Assembly: GCA_023441125.1 (NCBI GenBank) | Contig: JAEZQV010000161.1 | Location: 1-5,057 of the forward strand | Direction of reading: 5' to 3' | DNA from: Bacillota bacterium | GTDB taxonomy: Bacteria; Bacillota_C; Negativicutes; Sporomusales; Sporomusaceae | Length of the DNA: 5,057 nt | Shown: positions 1 to 5,057 of the stretch, piece by piece | Layout of the letters: every line of letters begins with the position of its first letter | Position numbering within the stretch: the stretch's first letter is position 1 | Notes under the pieces: model-generated | The model's database searches: none | Told to the model about the DNA's origin: nothing | What the model saw: only the letters and a program-made list of their open reading frames with translations | Program-made: the position numbers and the translations under genes

Positions 1-776
1 CCCTCGAAGGTATAGCGGAAAATACCCGGCTTGCCGGCAAGCATAAGCGTTCCCAGTTCCCGGCTGGTCGGGTCCTCTAATTCGGTGATTTTCTTTTGCA
101 TGACAAAACTTTTGTCAGGATGCTGAATATATGTGCCATCCTTGGCGATCATGATGCCATAGCCTGTTTGTCCAAATGTTAAACTGCCCGCCACCTGCTG
201 CACATACTGCAGGGAAATCCCGGCGCCGATTAAACCCTGGGGAACATTGCCGTCATCTTTAATGGGCGCCACCATAAAGATGGTCGGTAAACCGGTTGTC
301 TTAGAGATCATGGGTGGTGTTATCTGGGCCGGACCGCCGGCCATAATGGACTTAAAATAGTCCCGTGTACTTACATTGCCGGTAAAAAAGGAGAAATCAC
401 TGCCATTCTTTTGTACGGTGTGATAATCTCCCTGCCGGTTGGCGGCATAGATATCCTGGAATACATCCGGATACTTCTCGTGGAGAAATTTATACCGGCT
501 GATATTCTGGGCGTCGGCTATGCCAAAATTAGTGTTGACGGCTTTGGCGGCCGGAGTTGCCGCAATGGTTTCCGGTTCCAGAAGATGCGCTTCCAGCCAG
601 GTGTTAATGGTGCCGGCCGTTTGTTCTGTCGCCAGTAACATACTTTTGCTTAGTTCATCTTCGATCAGGTTGTTGATCCCTATGTACGCCACCGCACTGA
701 TTATCACCAGGCCGGCAACCACTACCGGCATGATAAACAGCATCAGCTTGGTCCGGTATGACATTGCATTCATCAT
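1..776 (-). CDS. Membrane sensor with dCache-like domain, probably methyl-accepting chemotaxis protein (N-terminal part, cut by left edge)
   Basis: The reading frame is open from the ATG at 776 to the window edge and gives about 258 residues without a stop. Residues 1-10 are a short cytoplasmic tail with Arg and Lys (MMNAMSYRTK). Residues about 11-33 form one hydrophobic membrane segment (LMLFIMPVVVAGLVIISAVA and on). The rest looks like the start of an extracellular double-Cache domain: a long helix with NTWLE near residue 58, the strand NRQGDYHTV near 113, VSTRDYFKSI near 135, then PPMISKTTGLPTIFMVAPI and GLIGAGISL, the usual dCache_1 succession. This domain binds small ligands in chemoreceptors, and also occurs in histidine kinases and GGDEF proteins. 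The HAMP and signalling domains would lie beyond the edge, so the output type is inferred, with a chemoreceptor the most common case. The start at 776 is chosen because a GGAGGG site lies 8 nt upstream; ATG at 773 and 764 are weaker alternatives. The gene follows the terminator of the acyl-CoA operon and is probably transcribed separately. Confidence 0.8.
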   Translation of the reverse strand, partial: MMNAMSYRTKLMLFIMPVVVAGLVIISAVAYIGINNLIEDELSKSMLLATEQTAGTINTWLEAHLLEPETIAATPAAKAVNTNFGIADAQNISRYKFLHEKYPDVFQDIYAANRQGDYHTVQKNGSDFSFFTGNVSTRDYFKSIMAGGPAQITPPMISKTTGLPTIFMVAPIKDDGNVPQGLIGAGISLQYVQQVAGSLTFGQTGYGIMIAKDGTYIQHPDKSFVMQKKITELEDPTSRELGTLMLAGKPGIFRYTFE

Positions 777-784
777 TCGTCAAG

Positions 785-790
785 CCCTCC
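785..790 (-). promoter_or_regulatory. Ribosome binding site of the sensor gene
   Basis: The minus strand reads GGAGGG here, 8 nt before the ATG at 776. This spacing favours 776 over the in-frame ATG codons at 773 and 764. Confidence 0.8.
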
Positions 791-884
791 ACTTCATCAA
801 GTAAGAAAAAACGTAAAGCTACTGAGGCGCAGACGACCGTTATGCATAAGCGGAGTAGGTAAGTGTTGCATATTCTGTCAAGCC

Positions 885-911
885 AAAAAAAGAGGTCAAA
901 AAACCTCTTTT
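885..911 (-). terminator. Rho-independent terminator of the bcd-etfBA-hbd-crt operon
   Basis: A 9-bp perfect stem (888-896 with 903-911) encloses a 6-nt loop. Read on the minus strand the stem is AAAAGAGGT / ACCTCTTTT and leads into an unbroken run of seven T (891 down to 885). It begins 25 nt after the crt stop codon, as expected for the end of the operon. The plus-strand reading also ends in a T-rich stretch (TTTTCTT), so weak two-way activity is possible, but no plus-strand gene is seen upstream that would need it. The 777-884 stretch between hairpin and sensor gene should hold the sensor promoter. I see a TTGACA at 876-881 but no good -10 partner. Confidence 0.88.
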
Positions 912-936
912 CTTAGTTGCTGTTTAAGTTTCTGGC

Positions 937-1722
937 TTACTGGCCGGTAAAATGCGCTTTTCGCTTTTCAACAAAAGCCGTCATGCCTTCTTTTTGATCA
1001 GCGGTAGCAAAGCATAACCCAAATACTTCCGCTTCATAATCCACCCCTGAGGACAGATCCATGTCCAGCCCCTTATTGACTGCCGTCTTGCACAGCATGA
1101 CGGCTGCTGCCGCCCGGGACATGATTTTTTCCGCCAGCGCCCGGGCCGCATTCATAAGTTCCGCCGGCGCCGTCACGCTGTTAACCAGGCCGATGCGGTA
1201 CGCCTCCCGGGCATCAATAATATCGCCGGTGAATAACAGTTCTTTGGCCCGGCCTTTGCCCACGAGCCTGGGCAGGCGCTGCGTACCGGCAAAGCCGGGG
1301 ACAATACCCAATGTCACTTCCGGCTGGCCGAATCTGGCATTGTCCGCGGCGAGCCGGATGTCGCAGGCCATGGCCAGTTCACAGCCGCCGCCTAAGGCAA
1401 AGCCGTTAACCGCGGCAATAACCGGCTGGGGCAGATTTTCAATTTTATTGAATACGGCCTGGCCGAACCTGGCCCAGCTGCGCCCTGCCATTGCTGACAA
1501 AGGCTGCATCTCGGTGATATCGGCGCCGGCCGCAAAGGCTCTGTCGCCGCTGCCGGTAATAATAACCACTTTTGTGGTCTCGTCCTCTTCAATATGCGTA
1601 AGTACGTCATCCAGCTCTTTCAGAAGGTCGTAATTCAAGGCATTTAAAGCATGCGGCCGGTGTAAGGTTAAGACACCAATCCCCGCATTACTGCTAAACA
1701 AAAGGTTATTATACGCTTTCAT
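937..1722 (-). CDS. crt: Crotonase / 3-hydroxybutyryl-CoA dehydratase (enoyl-CoA hydratase family)
   Basis: This cytoplasmic enzyme interconverts 3-hydroxybutyryl-CoA and crotonyl-CoA. At 261 residues it has the normal length of clostridial Crt, which it resembles throughout. The crotonase fold is plain: N-terminal HRPHALNALN (21-30), the CoA-binding and oxyanion segment AGAD (65-68), and the full enoyl-CoA hydratase signature at 102-122 with GGG (111-113). The two catalytic glutamates are Glu115 (GGCELA) and Glu135 (FGQPEVTLGI), equivalent to Glu144 and Glu164 of the rat mitochondrial hydratase. Having both argues for a hydratase rather than an isomerase or another family member. The C-terminal end (DQKEGMTAFVEKRKAHF) is typical of Crt. 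It is the last gene of the operon, 53 nt after hbd, and is followed by a terminator. The ATG at 1722 fits the family start; GGAG lies only 4 nt before it. In the butyrate pathway it supplies crotonyl-CoA to the Bcd/Etf complex encoded upstream. Longer enoyl-CoA substrates cannot be excluded. Confidence 0.93.
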   Translation of the reverse strand: MKAYNNLLFSSNAGIGVLTLHRPHALNALNYDLLKELDDVLTHIEEDETTKVVIITGSGDRAFAAGADITEMQPLSAMAGRSWARFGQAVFNKIENLPQPVIAAVNGFALGGGCELAMACDIRLAADNARFGQPEVTLGIVPGFAGTQRLPRLVGKGRAKELLFTGDIIDAREAYRIGLVNSVTAPAELMNAARALAEKIMSRAAAAVMLCKTAVNKGLDMDLSSGVDYEAEVFGLCFATADQKEGMTAFVEKRKAHFTGQ

Positions 1723-1726
1723 GGCA

Positions 1727-1738
1727 CTCCGCCCCCCC
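1727..1738 (-). promoter_or_regulatory. Ribosome binding region of crt with a seven-G run
   Basis: On the minus strand seven consecutive G (1738-1732) are followed by CGGAG and TGCC before the ATG. The GGAG core is only 4 nt from the start, closer than the 7-8 nt seen for hbd, etfA and the sensor gene. The G run may take part in ribosome pairing. Confidence 0.5.
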
Positions 1739-1775
1739 AGGGTATTGATTTAGCTGCCATCCCAGTCAGTCAGGC

Positions 1776-2633
1776 TTATTTGCCATAGTCATAAAAGCCC
1801 TTGCCGGTTTTCCGCCCCAGGAAACCGGCCTCAACCATTTTTCTAAGCAGCGGGCAGGGACGGTACTTGGGGTCCCCATAGCCCGCATACAGCACTTCCA
1901 TGATATACAGCACAGTATCATTGCCGATAAGATCGGCTAACGCCAGCGGCCCCAGCGGGTGATTAAAGCCCAGCTTGGCCACCTGGTCAATATCTTCCGC
2001 GCTGGCAACCCCTTCCATCAGGGTGCATACCGCTTCATTAATCATCAGCATCATAATCCGGTTGCCGACAAAGCCGGGGTAATCGGCGACCCGGACGGGT
2101 GCTTTATTCAGCTTCTCTGCCAATGCCTTGATCGCAGCAAAAGTGGCCTCACTGGTGGCCAGACCGGTAATGATTTCTACCAGCTTCATGACCGGCGCCG
2201 GATTAAAGAAATGCATGCCAATGACTTTGTCGGGCCGCTTGGTAAAGGCGCCGATGGCGGTTAGCGGCAGGGACGAGGTATTGGTCGCCAGAATGGTATG
2301 CGCCGGGCACTGTTTGTCCAGGGTCTGAAAGATTTCCCGTTTAATTGCCGCGTTTTCCACGGCCGCTTCTACTACCAAGTCTACCTGGCAGGCCGCGGCA
2401 TCCAGGGCAACCGCGCCGGAAATCCGGGCCAGAATGGCGTCTTTTTCAGTTGCCGGCAGTTTGCCTTTTTCCACCGCCCTGCTTACGTTGCCGGCAATGC
2501 CGGCCAGGCCCTTCTCGACAAACTCGGGCTTGATATCCTGCAGGATTACGGTCAGCCCGCCCTGGGCCATGACCTGGGCAATGCCGCTGCCCATCTGTCC
2601 TGCGCCAATGATTAATACTTTGTTAAACTCCAC
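1776..2633 (-). CDS. hbd: 3-hydroxybutyryl-CoA dehydrogenase
   Basis: It reduces acetoacetyl-CoA to 3-hydroxybutyryl-CoA, or runs in reverse, in the cytoplasm. Its 285 residues are close to the usual 280-285 for bacterial Hbd. The N-terminal Rossmann domain shows GAGQMG (10-15) and an acidic residue after the second strand, Asp33, which favours NAD over NADP. The catalytic residues known from human HAD and clostridial Hbd are all present: Ser120 (ATNTSSLP), His141 (GMHFFNPAP), Glu153 and Asn191 (GFVGNR). The C-terminal helical domain includes [14 protein letters not shown] and ends [13 protein letters not shown], as in typical Hbd. One deviation is Leu196, where most relatives have Pro in the NRxxxP part of the family signature. 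The start codon is GTG (2631-2633), with GGAGGG 8 nt upstream and the Rossmann fold starting at once after it. The gene begins 26 nt after the etfA stop and is followed by crt, so it is surely cotranscribed. Thiolase, which would make its substrate, is not in the window. Confidence 0.95.
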   Translation of the reverse strand: MEFNKVLIIGAGQMGSGIAQVMAQGGLTVILQDIKPEFVEKGLAGIAGNVSRAVEKGKLPATEKDAILARISGAVALDAAACQVDLVVEAAVENAAIKREIFQTLDKQCPAHTILATNTSSLPLTAIGAFTKRPDKVIGMHFFNPAPVMKLVEIITGLATSEATFAAIKALAEKLNKAPVRVADYPGFVGNRIMMLMINEAVCTLMEGVASAEDIDQVAKLGFNHPLGPLALADLIGNDTVLYIMEVLYAGYGDPKYRPCPLLRKMVEAGFLGRKTGKGFYDYGK

Positions 2634-2641
2634 GTTTCCAG

Positions 2642-2647
2642 CCCTCC
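2642..2647 (-). promoter_or_regulatory. Ribosome binding site that sets the GTG start of hbd
   Basis: GGAGGG on the minus strand, 8 nt before the GTG at 2633. It lies in the 26-nt gap between etfA and hbd and supports GTG as the real start. Confidence 0.85.
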
Positions 2648-2659
2648 CGGTATTGCGCT

Positions 2660-3856
2660 TTAGTTTTGCTTGATTTTTTTGAACTCTTCAATGAGGGCCG
2701 GCAGCACTTCCAGGCAATCGCCGACAATGCCATAGTCGGCCGCCCTGAAGATGGGCGCATCGGCATCTTTATTAATGGCGATGACAATATCAGAAGACGA
2801 CATGCCGGCCATATGCTGGATGGCGCCGGAAATACCGCAGGCAAAATAGACTTTCGGGCCTACTGTTTTGCCGGTCTGGCCCACCTGGTGCATATGCGGC
2901 TTCCAGCCGGCATCGACCGCCGCCCGGGAGGCGCCTACCGCCCCGCCCAATACATTGGCCAATTCTTCAATCAGCGCAAAATTTTCCGGCTTGCCCAGCC
3001 CCCGGCCGCCGGATACAATAATCTCGGCTTCTTCCAGGTTGCAGGCGGCGGTGCACACTTTGATGACATCCACGAGCCGGGTGCGGATGTCCTGCGCCCT
3101 GACAGGGCTCGTAACGCGAATGACTTCGCCGCTGCGGGAGAAATCCTGCTCCGGCCGTTTAAAGACTTTGGGGCGCACGGTGCCCATCTGCGGCCGGTGC
3201 TCGGGACACAGGATGGTCGCCATGATATTGCCGCCGAAGGCCGGCCGGGTCCAGGCCACCAGGCCGGTCTCGCCGTCAATCCCCAGGTTGGTGCAGTCGG
3301 CCGTCAGGCCGGTGCCGACCCGGCAGGCCACCCGCGGGCCTAAATCGCGCCCGTCATTGGTGGCGCCCATGAGGATCACCGCCGGTTTATAGGTATGAAT
3401 GAGGTCGGTGAACACGGCGGTAAAGCCGTCGGTGGAATAGTGCTTAAATTCCGGTCCGGCTATGCTATACACGGTATCGGCGCCGCTGGCGAAGATGTCT
3501 TTGGCCAGGTGCTCCACCTGGTCGCCAATCAGCACGCCGGCCAGTTTCTGCCCCATGGCATCGGCCAGTTTGCGGCCTTCGCCCAGTAGTTCATGGGCCA
3601 CGTTTCTGGGTTGCCCTTCGGCCAGTTCGATGTACACCCAGACGTCTTGATACTCGTTTTTATCGATGGCGACTGTTTTTTCTGCTTGTTCCCGGGTAAT
3701 GGCGCCGACCGGGCATACCTCGACACAGGCGCCGCAGGCGGTACAGGCTTCGGTGATGCAGGCCTTATCTGTTTCCATAACCAGTGCGCCGAAAGGGCAG
3801 GCACTGATACAGGCGCCGCAGCCGATGCATTCGGTTGTATTGACTTTTACTGCCAT
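2660..3856 (-). CDS. etfA: Electron transfer flavoprotein alpha subunit with N-terminal two-[4Fe-4S] ferredoxin domain
   Basis: EtfA pairs with EtfB and carries the FAD that passes electrons to the acyl-CoA dehydrogenase. This one has 398 residues, while a plain EtfA has roughly 310-340. The extra part is residues 1 to about 60, a bacterial ferredoxin domain with two CxxCxxCxxxCP motifs: Cys10, 13, 16, 20 and Cys38, 41, 44, 48. An extra Cys33 sits between them. The EtfA proper starts near residue 70 ([13 protein letters not shown]). The C-terminal FAD domain shows [12 protein letters not shown] (282-293), SRAAVDAGW (310-318) with Arg311, GQTGKT (326-331), and the EtfA signature at 336-362 with GISGAIQH (341-348) and Asn362, matching the PROSITE pattern except for Val336 and Phe338. 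The ATG at 3856 has AGGAGGG 7 nt upstream, and the first cluster motif follows within ten residues, so the fusion is real and not a misread start. The ferredoxin domain may accept or relay the low-potential electron of bifurcation. That role is inferred from CarE of the Acetobacterium caffeyl-CoA reductase, which has a similar domain. It lies 14 nt after etfB. Confidence 0.95.
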   Translation of the reverse strand: MAVKVNTTECIGCGACISACPFGALVMETDKACITEACTACGACVEVCPVGAITREQAEKTVAIDKNEYQDVWVYIELAEGQPRNVAHELLGEGRKLADAMGQKLAGVLIGDQVEHLAKDIFASGADTVYSIAGPEFKHYSTDGFTAVFTDLIHTYKPAVILMGATNDGRDLGPRVACRVGTGLTADCTNLGIDGETGLVAWTRPAFGGNIMATILCPEHRPQMGTVRPKVFKRPEQDFSRSGEVIRVTSPVRAQDIRTRLVDVIKVCTAACNLEEAEIIVSGGRGLGKPENFALIEELANVLGGAVGASRAAVDAGWKPHMHQVGQTGKTVGPKVYFACGISGAIQHMAGMSSSDIVIAINKDADAPIFRAADYGIVGDCLEVLPALIEEFKKIKQN

Positions 3857-3863
3857 GGTATTG

Positions 3864-3870
3864 CCCTCCT
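3864..3870 (-). promoter_or_regulatory. Ribosome binding site of etfA, abutting the etfB stop codon
   Basis: AGGAGGG on the minus strand directly follows the TAA stop of etfB (3871-3873) and lies 7 nt before the etfA ATG. A ribosome ending etfB covers this site, so translation of the two subunits is probably coupled, as suits a 1:1 heterodimer. Confidence 0.85.
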
Positions 3871-4656
3871 TTACACCAATTTGGCGTCTGTCAGTTTTTT
3901 AACCAAGAGGCCGGCGGCTTCGCGGGCGCTGCCGGCCTGAATGAGCTGTCCCTGCACCCGCTGCGGCGGCGTGAAGATACGCCGGACCTGCGTCGGTGAC
4001 CCTTTTAGTCCCAGCCGGGCAGGGTCGACATCCATGTCGGCGGCCGTCCATACCGGAATTTCTTTGCGGTTGGCTTTCATGGTGCCCTTAACGGTGGGCA
4101 GCCGCGGCTCGTTAATGGATTTGAGCACGGTGAGCAGCACCGGCAAATGAGTCTCAATCAGTTCATAGCCTTCTTCCTGTTCCCGCTCGAGTTTTACCGT
4201 TTGGTCCACAATATCAATTTCCGACACACAAGTCACCTGGGCCCAGCCCAGGTGTTCGGCGATTTCCGGTCCGACCTGGGCGGTGTCGCCGTCAATGGCC
4301 TGTTTGCCGCAGATAATCATATCCACCGTGCCGATTTTCCGGATCGCCGCCGCCAGGGTATAGCTGGTCGCCAATGTATCGGCGCCGCCGAAGGCCCGGT
4401 CACTGATGAGGAGCGCCTCATCGGCGCCCATGGCCAGACATTCTTTCAGCGCTTCTTTGGCCTGCGGCGGCCCCATGGTGATGACGGTCACTTTGCCGCC
4501 CTGGGCTTCTTTCAGGCGGAGGGCGGCCTCGACGGCGTTTTTATCAAAGGGGTTGACGATACTGGGCACTCCCTGGCGAATCAGGGTGTTGGTCACCGGA
4601 TCGATCTTCACTTCGGTCGTGTCCGGCACCTGTTTAACACAAACTACTATTTCCAT
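3871..4656 (-). CDS. etfB: Electron transfer flavoprotein beta subunit, bifurcating type
   Basis: EtfB forms the heterodimer with EtfA. In bifurcating anaerobic complexes it holds a second FAD that takes a hydride from NADH and splits the pair. With start at 4656 the protein has 261 residues, the usual length. It opens with MEIVVCVKQVPDTTEVKID, the standard EtfB N-terminus. MGPPQAKEAL (61-70), SDRAFGGADTLATS (85-98) and CGKQAIDGDTAQVGPEIAEH (116-135) follow. The DGDTAQVGP form is that of clostridial bifurcating EtfB; human EtfB, which binds AMP, differs there. This comparison is from memory. Residues 158-176 (REQEEGYELIETHLPVLLT) match the ETF-beta signature apart from Leu at its first position. 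An upstream ATG at 4665 would add three residues (MHG), but the GGGGG ribosome site would then touch the start codon. The ATG at 4656 has 9 nt spacing and the conserved N-terminus, so it is preferred. The gene sits 42 nt after the dehydrogenase gene and 14 nt before etfA. Confidence 0.94.
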   Translation of the reverse strand: MEIVVCVKQVPDTTEVKIDPVTNTLIRQGVPSIVNPFDKNAVEAALRLKEAQGGKVTVITMGPPQAKEALKECLAMGADEALLISDRAFGGADTLATSYTLAAAIRKIGTVDMIICGKQAIDGDTAQVGPEIAEHLGWAQVTCVSEIDIVDQTVKLEREQEEGYELIETHLPVLLTVLKSINEPRLPTVKGTMKANRKEIPVWTAADMDVDPARLGLKGSPTQVRRIFTPPQRVQGQLIQAGSAREAAGLLVKKLTDAKLV

Positions 4657-4665
4657 TCCATGCAT

Positions 4666-4670
4666 CCCCC
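4666..4670 (-). promoter_or_regulatory. Ribosome binding site that sets the etfB start
   Basis: The minus strand reads CAGGGGGATGCATGGAATG here. The GGGGG core directly touches the ATG at 4665, which leaves no spacer, but is 9 nt from the ATG at 4656. The second is therefore the likely start. Confidence 0.65.
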
Positions 4671-4698
4671 TGTATGCTTCGTAGCAGCACTAGCGTGC

Positions 4699-5057
4699 TT
4701 ACCGCAGCAAGCTGGCGGCAACGACCATCCGCTGTACTTGATTGGTTCCTTCATAGATCTGGGTGATTTTGGCATCCCGCATAAGCCGTTCGACCGGATA
4801 TTCCCGGCTGTAGCCATAACCGCCGAAAATCTGGACGGCGTCGGTGGCCACTTCCATGGCAATATCGGCGGCAAACATTTTGGCCATGGCGGCTTCACTG
4901 GCATAGGCCAGGCCCTGCTCTTTCCGATAGGCGGCGCGATACACCAGCAGGCGGGCGGCGTCGACTTTGGTGGCCATATCGGCCAGCATAAAGGCAATGG
5001 CCTGGTTGCTGGCAATGGGTTTGCCGAATTGCACCCGCTCTTTGGAATATTTGACGG
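4699..5057 (-). CDS. bcd: Acyl-CoA dehydrogenase, butyryl-CoA dehydrogenase type (C-terminal 118 residues, cut by right edge)
   Basis: This flavoprotein reduces crotonyl-CoA to butyryl-CoA, or oxidises it in reverse, with EtfAB as redox partner. The frame is open at the window edge, so only about the last third of a protein of roughly 380 residues is present. It reads [20 protein letters not shown], then [19 protein letters not shown], both typical of the short-chain acyl-CoA dehydrogenase C-terminal helical domain. The second acyl-CoA dehydrogenase signature is matched in full ([13 protein letters not shown] through LMRD, fragment residues 75-94). The catalytic base of the short-chain family is present as Glu in [11 protein letters not shown] (codon 4750-4752). 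The GTG at 5032-5034 is an internal Val, not a start, because conserved family sequence continues upstream of it. The neighbours etfBA, hbd and crt suggest a butyryl-CoA dehydrogenase. From the fragment alone, a caffeyl-CoA, acryloyl-CoA or branched-chain enzyme cannot be excluded. The operon promoter must lie outside the window. Confidence 0.9.
   Translation of the reverse strand, partial: VKYSKERVQFGKPIASNQAIAFMLADMATKVDAARLLVYRAAYRKEQGLAYASEAAMAKMFAADIAMEVATDAVQIFGGYGYSREYPVERLMRDAKITQIYEGTNQVQRMVVAASLLR

Noticed and set aside
411..804. Plus-strand open frames of 75 and 94 codons in the left part
   Set aside because: They run opposite the sensor gene, whose minus-strand frame stays open to the edge with a membrane segment and Cache-like sequence.
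840..881. Possible promoter of the sensor gene: TTGACA (876-881, minus strand), and the palindrome TTATGCATAA (840-849)
   Set aside because: TTGACA is perfect, but no -10 box at 16-18 nt matches well (best TACTCC), and no sigma-28 or sigma-54 pattern fits. It remains only a weak candidate.
1061..1633. Plus-strand open frame of 190 codons opposite crt
   Set aside because: It lies wholly antisense to a gene with full family signatures, has a Ser/Ala/Pro-rich translation with no recognisable domain, and is a by-product of codon bias.
2666..3392. Two long overlapping plus-strand open frames (225 and 174 codons) opposite etfA
   Set aside because: Both are antisense to the well-supported etfA, low in recognisable features, and without a convincing ribosome site or family resemblance.
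4686..4699. Small hairpin AGCAC-TAGC-GTGCT between bcd and etfB
   Set aside because: The stem has only 5 bp and no T run follows, so it is not a terminator; it may be chance.
4647..5015. Minus-strand open frame of 122 codons overlapping bcd
   Set aside because: It is a shifted frame of the acyl-CoA dehydrogenase region, Pro-rich and without family features.
1..5057. CRISPR array, tRNA or rRNA genes, insertion sequence, attachment site or defence system
   Set aside because: I found no spaced direct repeats, no transposase or integrase frame, no tRNA-like cloverleaf and no terminal inverted repeats. The window is almost fully explained by metabolic genes and one sensor.

Overview
The window holds the downstream part of a fermentative acyl-CoA operon, all on the minus strand, followed by a terminator and the first part of a membrane sensor gene, also on the minus strand. 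In order of transcription (right to left) the genes are: acyl-CoA dehydrogenase (butyryl-CoA dehydrogenase type, cut by the right edge), etfB, etfA with an N-terminal two-cluster ferredoxin domain, 3-hydroxybutyryl-CoA dehydrogenase (hbd), and crotonase (crt). A rho-independent terminator lies just beyond crt. The last gene, cut by the left edge, has an N-terminal membrane anchor and a dCache-like extracellular sensor domain, and is probably a methyl-accepting chemotaxis protein.

Together the genes give the central C4 pathway: 3-hydroxybutyryl-CoA dehydrogenase links acetoacetyl-CoA and 3-hydroxybutyryl-CoA, crotonase links the latter to crotonyl-CoA, and the Bcd/EtfAB complex reduces crotonyl-CoA to butyryl-CoA. 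In anaerobes the last step is normally flavin-based electron bifurcation, in which NADH reduces both crotonyl-CoA and ferredoxin. The EtfB sequence looks like the bifurcating type. EtfA carries its own two [4Fe-4S] motifs, as known for the Etf of the caffeyl-CoA reductase of Acetobacterium. No thiolase, CoA transferase, butyrate kinase or Rnf gene is visible here.

The organism is most likely an anaerobic member of the Bacillota. Strong GGAGG-type ribosome sites, the Bcd-Etf-Hbd-Crt set, and the ferredoxin-fused EtfA all point this way. The fairly high GC content and the sensor type would suit a Negativicutes (Sporomusa-like) lineage, but this placement is inference. The genes are intact, closely spaced and similar in composition, with no sign of mobile elements, CRISPR, RNA genes or recent transfer. 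I found no undescribed system. The points most worth a second look are the ferredoxin-EtfA fusion inside a butyrate-type operon, the gene order bcd-etfB-etfA-hbd-crt, and the abundance of the palindrome GCCGGC.
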